A DNA stretch of 53,794 bases, taken from NCBI GenBank assembly GCA_002296185.1, contig DBHM01000022.1, positions 1 through 53,794 on the forward strand. Reading direction: 5' to 3'. The notes under the pieces are model-generated. The model was not told the DNA's origin, ran no database searches, and saw only the letters and a program-made list of their open reading frames with translations. The DNA comes from Alphaproteobacteria bacterium UBA828 (GTDB lineage: Bacteria > Pseudomonadota > Alphaproteobacteria > UBA828). The translations under genes were made by a program, and so were the position numbers. Below, piece after piece: positions 46,189 through 53,794 of this stretch; the stretch's first letter is position 1; the number at the start of each line of letters is the position of its first letter.

Positions 46189-46827
46189 ATGATACGACTT
46201 TCTCTAATATTGCTTGCAACTTCTTTATTGTCAGGATGCTCACTTTTTGGCATTCGAGATAACTATGAACATACCGCATATGTTGTCGTAGATAATTTGA
46301 CAGATAAAGTTGAAATACGTCGCTATGAACGAAGATTAGCCGTTGAAACTACCGTGAATACTAAAGAATTTCGCGAAGGAAGAAATGAAGCATTCAGAGT
46401 TCTTTTCAAATATATATCTGGGGATAATGAAACAAATGAAGATATAGAAATGACTGCTCCAGTTGAATCTAAAAAAGTCTCAGAAGAAATATCCATGACC
46501 ACACCGGTGGAGACATCACGCACCATTACAGGTGGAACCATTATGCGTTTTTTCTTACCCTCTGATTATACAATTGAAACCACCCCACGACCGAATAACC
46601 CTAGGGTTCGAATTATTGAGCTTGACCAACAACTGCAGGCAGTTCTTAGTTTTAGTGGCATTACGAAGGAAAATATAATCAAAAAAAATACTGATATTCT
46701 TCTAGATACAATCGTTAATTCAACATGGCAAGCTACAGGAGAGACTATGGCATATTCTTATGATCCACCGTGGACAATACCATTTTTAAGACGAAATGAG
46801 GTCGCTATTGTGGTTATTAAACCATAG
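46189..46827 (+). CDS. SOUL heme-binding family lipoprotein
   Basis: A 212-residue lipoprotein: lipobox LLSGC with C17 lipidated, then a SOUL/HBP domain (VVDNLTDKVEIRRYERRLAVETTV, MTAPVES and MTTPVETS, MRFFLPSDY). SOUL proteins bind heme or related tetrapyrroles; the MTxPV motif occurs twice, as in family members. Location at the cell envelope suggests heme or porphyrin handling, which is inference. It starts 23 bases beyond the tRNA-Lys remnant. A weak hairpin follows its stop. Confidence 0.87.
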   Translation: MIRLSLILLATSLLSGCSLFGIRDNYEHTAYVVVDNLTDKVEIRRYERRLAVETTVNTKEFREGRNEAFRVLFKYISGDNETNEDIEMTAPVESKKVSEEISMTTPVETSRTITGGTIMRFFLPSDYTIETTPRPNNPRVRIIELDQQLQAVLSFSGITKENIIKKNTDILLDTIVNSTWQATGETMAYSYDPPWTIPFLRRNEVAIVVIKP

Positions 46828-46856
46828 GCCCACTCAACTTTTTTATTACATTATAA

Positions 46857-46869
46857 AGCCTCTTCGGCT
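46857..46869 (+). terminator. weak hairpin terminator after the SOUL gene
   Basis: AGCC-TCTTC-GGCT forms a 4-bp stem with a 5-base loop, followed by a T-rich stretch ending in ATATTTTT. The stem is short, so the call is tentative. Confidence 0.3.
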
Positions 46870-46934
46870 CTATTAATATTTTTAGGATAATAAAACCTAT
46901 TCTCAGATTAGAAATCTTAAAAGGTATTAAAATT

Positions 46935-47390
46935 TTGCTTAAAAAAATTCCATTAGACGATAAGGAATTTACTATCTCGCAAGTGAATAAATGCTTGAAT
47001 TTATATTATGAATATAAGGATATACGCGAACGATATAGAAAAAATCTATTTCTTACTATTTCTGGTTTTTTTATATCAGTGGGACTAGCGGCACTTAGCC
47101 TTGAATGGGATACACACTGGATATTTGAATTTCTATCAGCCTTTGGCCTAGTAATTTTTCTTGCATCATGCATCGGTCTTCTGTGGTTATTTCGTTATAC
47201 TTCAAGGACTATAAATACAAGAAAACAATATCTACTTTCTATAAATGATTTAGAAAATTTTGGGCTCTCTATAGGTCATAAATCAGATCTAGAAAAAAGA
47301 TTAAATATAAGTCTTGATTCTTACCAAGATTCTTATAAACCAATTATAGTGGATACTAAATCAGGAGAAGAAATAGAACTGCCAAAATAA
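46935..47390 (+). CDS. hypothetical two-helix membrane protein
   Basis: A 151-residue protein with two membrane helices (about 41-59 and 66-90) flanked by charged helical segments and a polar C-terminus. I recognise no family. The start is TTG, with AAGG ten bases upstream. It is monocistronic and converges with the LLM oxidoreductase gene. Confidence 0.6.
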   Translation: MLKKIPLDDKEFTISQVNKCLNLYYEYKDIRERYRKNLFLTISGFFISVGLAALSLEWDTHWIFEFLSAFGLVIFLASCIGLLWLFRYTSRTINTRKQYLLSINDLENFGLSIGHKSDLEKRLNISLDSYQDSYKPIIVDTKSGEEIELPK

Positions 47391-47409
47391 ATTGTTAGGG
47401 TCTCAAGAA

Positions 47410-48342
47410 CTATGGTTTTTGATTTAATTTTTCTACTTCAGGTAATACTTGACTAATTATCCTTTCAGTTTGATCAAAAATTTCATCATCATCATTACCT
47501 ATAGGCCTCAGGACTATCTTTGAAATACCAGAATCAATAAAATCATGAATGTGTTTTATTACGTCATCTGAAGAGCCAACTATAATACGCCTTTCAGGAT
47601 TTTTTATAAGCTTATTTTCAAAAAATGAGAAAGCCTCTTTAACAGATGGGTTATTATAAGACCCTAAATGATAAGAAAAGAATGCACCGTAATGATCATC
47701 ATCTATTTTACGCCCCTCTTCTTTCAACGCACCCTTTATTGATCTTACAATAGGGTCCGTTTCTTCAGGGGTCTCTAGTCCACCCTGCCAACCTGTACCA
47801 AATCTTGCTGTTCTTCTAACAGCAGCCTCACTACTACCACCTATCCACATCGGAATATTTCTTTGTACAGGTTTGGGTGAGATTCGAGCATTTCTATATT
47901 GAAAATATTCACCTTCGAAATTTACACATGATTCCTCCCAGAGTAATTTTATTATCTGCAATGCTTCATTTGTTCTATTACCGCGACCTTTAGTAGGTCT
48001 ATTAGTTGCTGACCATTCAGCTGCTTTCGCATTACCGATACCAAATCCAGGAAGAAGGCGACCATTACTTAGCATATCTACTGTCGCACATTGCTTGGCA
48101 AGGAGAAGCGGGTCCCGCAGCCCTACAGATAGAACATTCATACCAAATTTAATTTTTTTTGTTGCACCGGCAATAGAGGCCATAGCAACCATTGTTTCAA
48201 GGAAAGGAACTTCCGATACTAGACGATCTGTCTGCCATAAAGAGTCTATATTACCTTCTTCACACATTTTGACCCACTTCCAATATGCCTTTGCAGATGA
48301 AAATGGAAAATCCATCAAACCCATACCTACAGCTACGGTCAT
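47410..48342 (-). CDS. LLM class flavin-dependent oxidoreductase
   Basis: A 310-residue luciferase-like monooxygenase family protein. AKAYWKWVKMCEEGNIDSLWQTDRL, TVDMLSNGRLLPGFGIG and PIRP-like ISKIVLRPIGND near the end fit the TIM-barrel fold, and the family SGRLxxGxG-type motif is kept. The substrate is unknown. GAGG lies before the ATG. It is divergent from the molybdenum-hydroxylase gene with 144 bases to the alternative upstream start of that gene. Confidence 0.8.
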   Translation of the reverse strand: MTVAVGMGLMDFPFSSAKAYWKWVKMCEEGNIDSLWQTDRLVSEVPFLETMVAMASIAGATKKIKFGMNVLSVGLRDPLLLAKQCATVDMLSNGRLLPGFGIGNAKAAEWSATNRPTKGRGNRTNEALQIIKLLWEESCVNFEGEYFQYRNARISPKPVQRNIPMWIGGSSEAAVRRTARFGTGWQGGLETPEETDPIVRSIKGALKEEGRKIDDDHYGAFFSYHLGSYNNPSVKEAFSFFENKLIKNPERRIIVGSSDDVIKHIHDFIDSGISKIVLRPIGNDDDEIFDQTERIISQVLPEVEKLNQKP

Positions 48343-48576
48343 TTTTACCTCAAGTATATTAAGTATAAATAAATCAAATATTTTTAATTTTATATAAATG
48401 TAAGGAAATAAGATTTAACGGGATATATACATGTCATATAAAAATCATTGCAAATAGGTTTATATTAACAAGTTTTACTATAAATTTTGAACCTTAAAAT
48501 AGACATCAATAGGATTTTATATAAAATCTTACATATACTTAGTCAGAAGAGAACTGATAGGATAGGGATCCAAATT

Positions 48577-50919
48577 TTGCAAGATACCAACTCAAGAATT
48601 TTAAGGTTTGGAGAATCAGTAACAAGATTTGAAGATGATCGTTTTTTGACTGGCGAAGGAAACTACGTTTCAGATATAATTGAACCGGATGTCGCTTATG
48701 CCAAAATCTTTCGTTCCGCTCATGCAGCTGGAAAAATTATTAAAATTAATGTCTCAGTAGCAGAAAAATTACCTGGTGTTTTGACTGTTTTGACAGGTGA
48801 AAATAGTAATAATGATGATATCGGATCGATAAAAGCTTTTCTAAAACGTCATAAACCAGATGGAACACCTAATTTTGAACCAGACTACCTTATTCTCCCC
48901 CGAACTCACATTCACCATATAGGTGAAGCCCTTGCTATAGTAGTAGCAGAAGATGAGCAAATTGCTGAAAATGCATGCGAACTTATTGAGGTAGAAATTG
49001 AACCGACTATACCAGTTACTAATCTACAAGATGCCTTAGCCCATGGAGCACCGAATGTCTGGTCTGAAGAACCTAGTAATATATGTTTCCAAGAAAACAT
49101 AGGAGATAAAGATCGAGCTAAAAATTTTTTCGCTTCTGCAGATCATATTATTGAAGATGAATTTACTATATCACGTATTATTGCATCACCAATGGAAACA
49201 CGCTCAGCTATAGGGTACTATGATCAATTAAATAATAAGTATTTATTGAAGACTGGAACTCAGGTTCCACATATGATGCAAAAAGAAATTGCTAAGAATG
49301 CTCTTGGCCTTGATCCTAATAATCTTCAAATTATATCTCCCGATGTCGGTGGAGGTTTTGGCTTAAAGGCCTCAGCTCAAAGAGAAATGGTTCTTGTACT
49401 CTGGGCTGCTAAACGAGTAGGTCGTCCAGTCCGATGGGTGGCTGATCGAAGAGAATCCTTCTTAGGCGATCATCATGGTAGAGATAACAGCGCAAAGGTT
49501 TCTCTAGCTCTGAATTCAAAAGGGGATTTCCTTGGTTTAAAAGTAAGAATGCTTTGTGCAATAGGTGCCTATATAGATAGTTTTGCACTTCATATTATGG
49601 TTAATAATATTGGTGGGCTATCAGGGCCATACCGTATTCCCAGTTATGATGTGGAAATTAAGGGTATTTTTACAAATACTCAACCCATTGCCCCTTATCG
49701 AGGAGCGGGAAGACCTGAGGCAACTTACTGTATAGAAAGAATTATCGATATAGCAGCTCGACGTATAGGATTTAATCCGATTGAGCTCAGAAGACGCAAC
49801 ATGATACCTACTGAAGAAATGCCATTCGATACTGGTTTAACTTTTACATATGATAGTGGGAAATTCGAGTCAGTAATGGATAGCGCCCTGTCTCTAGCAG
49901 ATGCAGATGGATTCTGTGAGCGTAAAAAAAATGCGCGGGAAAGGGGACTCCTACTTGGTCAAGGGTTAGCTTATGCTGTAGAAATTGCGAATGGACCACA
50001 GGGCACACCAGGCCATGAAGTCGCAAAAATTTATTTTAAAGAGAATGGAGACGCAAGAATTTCTGTAGGAGCTCACAACCATGGGCAAGGGCATGAAACA
50101 ATTTTTAAACAACTAGCTGGAGAATTTCTTGGTTTAAATTCCAAGAGGATAGAAATAGAATTTGGTGATACCGATAAAATAGATGATGGTGTTGGTACAT
50201 TTGGCTCTCGTTCAGCAGCCACTTGTGGAGCAGCAATCCGCTCTGCTTCATTAAAAATTGTTGATCAAGGGAAGTCTATTGCATCAGAGATTTTTGAAGC
50301 AAATCCTCAAGATATTATTTTCCGTGATGGCACGTTTTCAGTGCAAGGTACAGATGTAGAAATAAATATACATGATTTAGCAAAAACTACTACTGATAAA
50401 CCTTACTTTAATAAAGGTTTAGATTTTACTGCATTCTCCAAAGATTCTCCAGATGATTGTACTTTTCCTAATGCATGCCATATATGTGAAGTGGAAATTG
50501 ATCCAGACACAGGTTTTATACAATTAACACGCTATTATATTGCTGATGATGTTGGAAGAGCTCTTAATCCATTGCTCCTTGCAGGTCAATTTCATGGAGG
50601 AATAGCACAGGGTATTGGTCAAGCCCTGTTAGAAGAAATAGTTTTTGACAAAAAAAATGGTCAGATACTAACTGCTTCATTCATGGATTACTGTCTTCCA
50701 CGAGCTGATGACTTACCTTTTTTTGATATCGTGAATTTTGATGTACCAAGTCAAAACACTTTATTCGGAATTAAAGGCGCAGGAGAAGCGGGAACCGTTG
50801 GTAGTATAGTCGCAGTTATAAATGCCGTTGCAGATGCACTTTCATCTGCCGGGGCTGAAATGCCAAAAATGCCGCTCACCCCAGAACGAGTTTGGAAGTC
50901 ACTTAAAAACGCAAAATAG
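48577..50919 (+). CDS. orphan molybdenum-hydroxylase large subunit (xanthine dehydrogenase/CoxL family)
   Basis: A 780-residue molybdopterin-binding large subunit. It begins with the family LRFGESVTRFEDDRFLTGEGNYV, has VGGGFGLKAS, the form-II active-loop PYRGAGR (Tyr about residue 374) and the catalytic Glu in KGAGEAG (about 737). It is not form-I carbon-monoxide dehydrogenase, whose loop is AYxCSFR. The small iron-sulphur and medium FAD subunits normally adjacent are absent. I prefer the TTG at 48577, with AGGGA 8 bases before; an in-frame TTG at 48487 would add 30 unlike residues. It may oxidise an aldehyde or N-heterocycle, substrate unknown. Confidence 0.85.
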   Translation: MQDTNSRILRFGESVTRFEDDRFLTGEGNYVSDIIEPDVAYAKIFRSAHAAGKIIKINVSVAEKLPGVLTVLTGENSNNDDIGSIKAFLKRHKPDGTPNFEPDYLILPRTHIHHIGEALAIVVAEDEQIAENACELIEVEIEPTIPVTNLQDALAHGAPNVWSEEPSNICFQENIGDKDRAKNFFASADHIIEDEFTISRIIASPMETRSAIGYYDQLNNKYLLKTGTQVPHMMQKEIAKNALGLDPNNLQIISPDVGGGFGLKASAQREMVLVLWAAKRVGRPVRWVADRRESFLGDHHGRDNSAKVSLALNSKGDFLGLKVRMLCAIGAYIDSFALHIMVNNIGGLSGPYRIPSYDVEIKGIFTNTQPIAPYRGAGRPEATYCIERIIDIAARRIGFNPIELRRRNMIPTEEMPFDTGLTFTYDSGKFESVMDSALSLADADGFCERKKNARERGLLLGQGLAYAVEIANGPQGTPGHEVAKIYFKENGDARISVGAHNHGQGHETIFKQLAGEFLGLNSKRIEIEFGDTDKIDDGVGTFGSRSAATCGAAIRSASLKIVDQGKSIASEIFEANPQDIIFRDGTFSVQGTDVEINIHDLAKTTTDKPYFNKGLDFTAFSKDSPDDCTFPNACHICEVEIDPDTGFIQLTRYYIADDVGRALNPLLLAGQFHGGIAQGIGQALLEEIVFDKKNGQILTASFMDYCLPRADDLPFFDIVNFDVPSQNTLFGIKGAGEAGTVGSIVAVINAVADALSSAGAEMPKMPLTPERVWKSLKNAK

Positions 50920-50976
50920 ATAATAATTATAAATATATAATATTAATGAACAAAGTACTATAGCGGGGAAAAAATA

Positions 50977-52128
50977 ATGGAAAAAAGTAATCAAGATTAC
51001 TCAATACATCCAGATGATGTGGCGCAATGGAGACAGGACAACGTCCCAATATTTAACAAAAATAAATTCAAGCTTGGTGTCTTCGGTAGTAACTGTTCAA
51101 ATGGATGTACTATTACCCATGCTGAAACTAGTTTTGAGCCAACATATGATCATAATGTTAAGATTGCAAAGCTTGCAGATCAACTTGGTTTTGAAATGCT
51201 TGTACCAGTTGGTCGATGGAAACACTTTGGCGGGACAACGCAATTTAATGGTACAAACCTTGAAGTGTACACTTGGGCAACCGCAATGGCCTGCAATACA
51301 CAAAATATTATGTGCTTTGCTACTTCACATGTTCCTACAGTCCACCCCATACTTGCGGCAAAACAAGCATCAACAATTGACCAAATATCTAATGGAAGGT
51401 TTGGACTAAACGTTGTATGTGGCTGGTTTAAACCTGAAATGGAAATGTTTGGAGTCAAACAACTTCCGCACGACGATCGCTACAAAATGGCAGATGAATG
51501 GATGAAGATTGTTAAAAGACTATGGAATGAAGATGATTTTGACCATGAAGGAGAATTTTATAAAATAAACCAAGGGTTTCTATCTCCAAAACCCGTTCAG
51601 ATGCCCCATCCCGCAATAATAAATGCTGGGTCTTCACCAGCTGGTAGAGACTTTTCTGCACAGCATGCAGATTTTAATTTCCTATCAATTAATACTTTTG
51701 AGCAAGCAGCAGAAATGGTTAAAGATATTAAAAACCGTGCTAGTGACTATGGACGTAGGTGCGGAACTATGAGTTACGGGTTGATATGCTGCCGAGATAC
51801 AGAAAGCGAAGCAAAGGCTCTATACAAAAATATAGTTGATAATGGCGATTGGGGCGCAACAAATACGATCATTGAATTGATGCTCGGAGAAAACTACTCT
51901 TACGGAGATAATAAAGACGCAATAAAGGCTATGGGTGAACGGTTTATTGCTGGATGGGGCTCATATCCGCTTGTTGGAACGCCTGAGCAAGTTGTTGAAG
52001 AAATGGTAGAAATATCAAATTTAGGGATAGAAGGCTATATTGTCTCCTGGTTAGACTATCACCAAGAAATGGAATATTTTGGCAAAAAGGTATTACCACT
52101 TATGAAAGAAGCTGGACTAAGAGTTTAG
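50977..52128 (+). CDS. LLM class flavin-dependent monooxygenase, RutA-like
   Basis: A 383-residue flavin monooxygenase. From about residue 33 the segments LGVFGSNCSNG, NVKIAKLADQLGFEM, TIDQISNGRFGLNVVCGWFKPE and AGSSPAGRDFSAQHADFNF recall E. coli RutA, which opens the uracil ring, and also sulphide and alkanesulphonate monooxygenases. No rut genes are adjacent, so the substrate may be another ring or a sulphur compound. GGGG lies before the ATG. It follows the Mo-hydroxylase gene by 57 bases and could form a two-step oxidation unit with it. Confidence 0.82.
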   Translation: MEKSNQDYSIHPDDVAQWRQDNVPIFNKNKFKLGVFGSNCSNGCTITHAETSFEPTYDHNVKIAKLADQLGFEMLVPVGRWKHFGGTTQFNGTNLEVYTWATAMACNTQNIMCFATSHVPTVHPILAAKQASTIDQISNGRFGLNVVCGWFKPEMEMFGVKQLPHDDRYKMADEWMKIVKRLWNEDDFDHEGEFYKINQGFLSPKPVQMPHPAIINAGSSPAGRDFSAQHADFNFLSINTFEQAAEMVKDIKNRASDYGRRCGTMSYGLICCRDTESEAKALYKNIVDNGDWGATNTIIELMLGENYSYGDNKDAIKAMGERFIAGWGSYPLVGTPEQVVEEMVEISNLGIEGYIVSWLDYHQEMEYFGKKVLPLMKEAGLRV

Positions 52129-52215
52129 ATAAGACTGATAGTATGCTAAAAATGTATATAGTGTCTGGTTTCCTGCGTAAATTATATTCAAAAATAGATA
52201 ACGAAAGAGCTATTA

Positions 52216-52794
52216 ATGAATGAGAGACGATACGAAAGGCTCAGAAAAGCCCTAGAGAAGGGAACTATATCTATAGGTTTTTACGATCGTGCTTTACTCC
52301 GCCCAGATTCGCCAGCATTTAGCTGGCCTGATATTCTTATACCTGGTGTCTTAATGCTGATAGCTCTTATTCTTGATTTTGCATTCGCGCCCTTAAGCGT
52401 AGCCCTACTAAGTTTAGGAGCGGCAATCGCAATCGTGATGCTCGGGTACGTAAGGTGGATAAAACGTCGCGTACGTAAAAGGGCATGGAAACTAGCACTA
52501 TCTGGAGTTGATAATTGGAACGCACTTTGGGAAAGTGGTGGAGTATCGATTTGGCTTGCCCGCCGCATTGGAATAGGATGTGACTCTCCTGATGGAGACT
52601 GGAGTGAATTTGTAAGGCATCAAGTTGATAGAGCAAGGCCCTCAACAGGAGCTGCTCCAACACCTTCTGATTTTAGACAAGCGCTTTCAGTTAACCGCTC
52701 AATTAATGATGAAGAGAATAAATTTCAGGATACAAAAAGAGATACAAAGAAGAAATCAAAAGAGGCGGATGACCGGGATCGTCGAAGGTTATAA
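52216..52794 (+). CDS. hypothetical membrane protein
   Basis: A 192-residue protein with a hydrophobic region (about 37-79, probably two helices) after a basic helical N-terminus, then a Trp-rich soluble part (WNALWESGGVSIWLARRIG) and a Lys/Asp-rich tail. No family recognised. It follows the RutA-like gene by 87 bases and may be independent. Confidence 0.55.
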   Translation: MNERRYERLRKALEKGTISIGFYDRALLRPDSPAFSWPDILIPGVLMLIALILDFAFAPLSVALLSLGAAIAIVMLGYVRWIKRRVRKRAWKLALSGVDNWNALWESGGVSIWLARRIGIGCDSPDGDWSEFVRHQVDRARPSTGAAPTPSDFRQALSVNRSINDEENKFQDTKRDTKKKSKEADDRDRRRL

Positions 52795-52850
52795 AAACAC
52801 AAATACTATATTTCTAATTATTTAAAAAACATAAACGGGAATCACTAAAA

Positions 52851-53423
52851 ATGAAATGGATCAAAGAATACCGAATGTCCAAACCCACACTCTGCGATAA
52901 TTTAATTGATGGCTTTAATGCTGCAAAAAATATGGGATTTGCTAGCCCAGGGAGGAGCGCCCGGGGTGTAGACAAGGAGTGGAAAGATTCAGAAGATGTA
53001 ACATTTGCATGTCTTCCTGTTAACGAATACGCTGAAACCGCTCAATCCTATAGAGAACATATGATGGAGTGCCTAAATGAATATCTTAAGTCATTTCCAA
53101 TTCTTAAGTCAGCAACTGGTAGATTGGGATTTCTAGAGCCACCTCAGATTCAAAGATACTCGCCAGGAGCTGCTTTTTTTGGGGAACATTATGAAAGTAG
53201 CAGCAGAGATATTGCTCATAGAGCATTGGCTTTCATGACCTATCTTAATAGCATAAAAAAGGGAGGTGGTACAAAATTTGTAAGCCAAGATTTTATATGC
53301 AAACCTCGAAAGGGTAAAACGGTCATCTGGCCCGGGGGGTTTACACACACCCATCAAGGAGTAGTAGCACCGGATGAAGAGAAATACATAATCACTGGGT
53401 GGATAAGCCACCTCGGGGATTAA
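52851..53423 (+). CDS. 2OG-Fe(II) oxygenase-like protein
   Basis: A 190-residue protein resembling the prolyl-4-hydroxylase/2OG-Fe(II) dioxygenase fold. A metal site is suggested by H-Y-E in FGEHYESS (an HxE variant of HxD), a later His in GGFTHTHQGV, and a basic residue in EKYIITGWIS that would hold 2-oxoglutarate. GAAFFGEHYESSS and AFMTYLN fit the family core. Activity and substrate are uncertain. An alternative ATG lies at 52875. It is the last plus-strand gene. Confidence 0.7.
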   Translation: MKWIKEYRMSKPTLCDNLIDGFNAAKNMGFASPGRSARGVDKEWKDSEDVTFACLPVNEYAETAQSYREHMMECLNEYLKSFPILKSATGRLGFLEPPQIQRYSPGAAFFGEHYESSSRDIAHRALAFMTYLNSIKKGGGTKFVSQDFICKPRKGKTVIWPGGFTHTHQGVVAPDEEKYIITGWISHLGD

Positions 53424-53463
53424 TGAGAATTAGAGAATTTTTATTAACACCTATATTAGGATG

Positions 53464-53733
53464 TTATGCCTTCGAACTCTTCCAACGACAGTAGAGCCTC
53501 TTAATAGGATTCATGAATGGCCTAATAACCAGGGTCATACAAATCAGTGTGACGAAGTATATGAAACCAACCCCTACTCCACTCTGAAAGCTCTCGACTG
53601 GAACTAAATCTATCATCCATATAAGTGTGATGAGACATATTCCAAGTGCAATGAAATAAGCACCACGTTCGTTAGTTGCAAACATAAAATCTACAACTTT
53701 TTTTGCAGTCTCCGAAAAATCTTTGTTGGCCAT
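53464..53733 (-). CDS. hypothetical two-helix membrane protein
   Basis: An 89-residue protein with two membrane helices (about 26-44 and 51-70) and a basic C-terminus ending KRLYCRWKSSKA. The ATG at 53733 is preferred over an in-frame GTG five codons earlier because AAAGAGA precedes it. No family recognised. It converges with the oxygenase-like gene. Confidence 0.55.
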   Translation of the reverse strand: MANKDFSETAKKVVDFMFATNERGAYFIALGICLITLIWMIDLVPVESFQSGVGVGFIYFVTLICMTLVIRPFMNPIKRLYCRWKSSKA

Positions 53734-53794
53734 AGAATTCTCTTTCACTTTAAAGTCTGTTGCCGGTATTCGGATCGAAATAATGAATTGAGCT

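Overview
The window reads as a chromosomal segment of a low-GC (roughly 35-40% by eye), probably marine, free-living alphaproteobacterium related to Rhodospirillales/SAR116-like groups. This is inferred from gene order: hisG-hisD-UPF0262-phosphatase-maf-rng, DUF2948-murA-dcd, pdxH//surface lipoprotein-fabI-aroC and xseB-ispA-tlyA are alphaproteobacterial neighbourhoods. Genes are tightly packed, many overlap by 1-8 bases, and several use TTG or GTG starts with a visible Shine-Dalgarno sequence.

Layout. 0.1-9.6 kb: an exported M23 peptidase, then a long minus-strand housekeeping run (CaCA exchanger, RNase E/G, Maf, phosphatase, UPF0262, HisD, HisG, DUF2948, MurA, Dcd, a 56-residue basic protein). 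9.6-16.3 kb: tRNA-Thr(GGT), then a five-gene minus-strand operon of a type III glutamine-synthetase-like enzyme and four heterotetrameric sarcosine-oxidase-like subunits. This looks like most of the N-methylglutamate (methylated amine) pathway, or a sarcosine oxidase, feeding C1 units to tetrahydrofolate. 16.5-25.3 kb: PdxH, surface lipoprotein, FabI, AroC, an AhpD-like protein, TlyA, IspA, XseB, a histone-deacetylase-like amidohydrolase and a DegP-type protease. The dxs gene usual between ispA and tlyA is absent.

25.4-36.1 kb: an accessory catabolic block on the plus strand. Two HyuA/HyuB (ATP-dependent hydantoinase/oxoprolinase/carboxylase family) pairs flank an N-formylglutamate amidohydrolase-like enzyme, a DMT exporter and an opposed class-I glutamine amidotransferase. 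Together they suggest breakdown of cyclic amides or amino-acid derivatives to amino acids, but the substrate cannot be read from sequence. 36.2-42.3 kb: three unrecognised genes (two exported, one coiled-coil), two MFS transporters, a small unknown gene and YajQ.

42.3-53.8 kb: a looser accessory region. It has a VOC protein, two SnoaL-like proteins, three luciferase-like monooxygenases (one RutA-like), an orphan molybdenum-hydroxylase large subunit, a ceramidase-like membrane hydrolase, a SOUL-type lipoprotein, a 2OG-Fe(II) oxygenase-like protein and several small membrane proteins. tRNA-Lys(CTT) lies at 45.0 kb, and a decayed copy of its 3' half lies 1 kb downstream, beyond the ceramidase gene. 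That is the clearest structural oddity here and suggests past integration or tandem duplication. I saw no CRISPR array, IS element, phage module or rRNA operon. No wholly new system can be proven from sequence alone. The best leads are the mgs-less amine operon with a ligand-poor delta subunit, the double HyuAB block, the orphan Mo-hydroxylase/RutA-like pair and the tRNA-Lys remnant.
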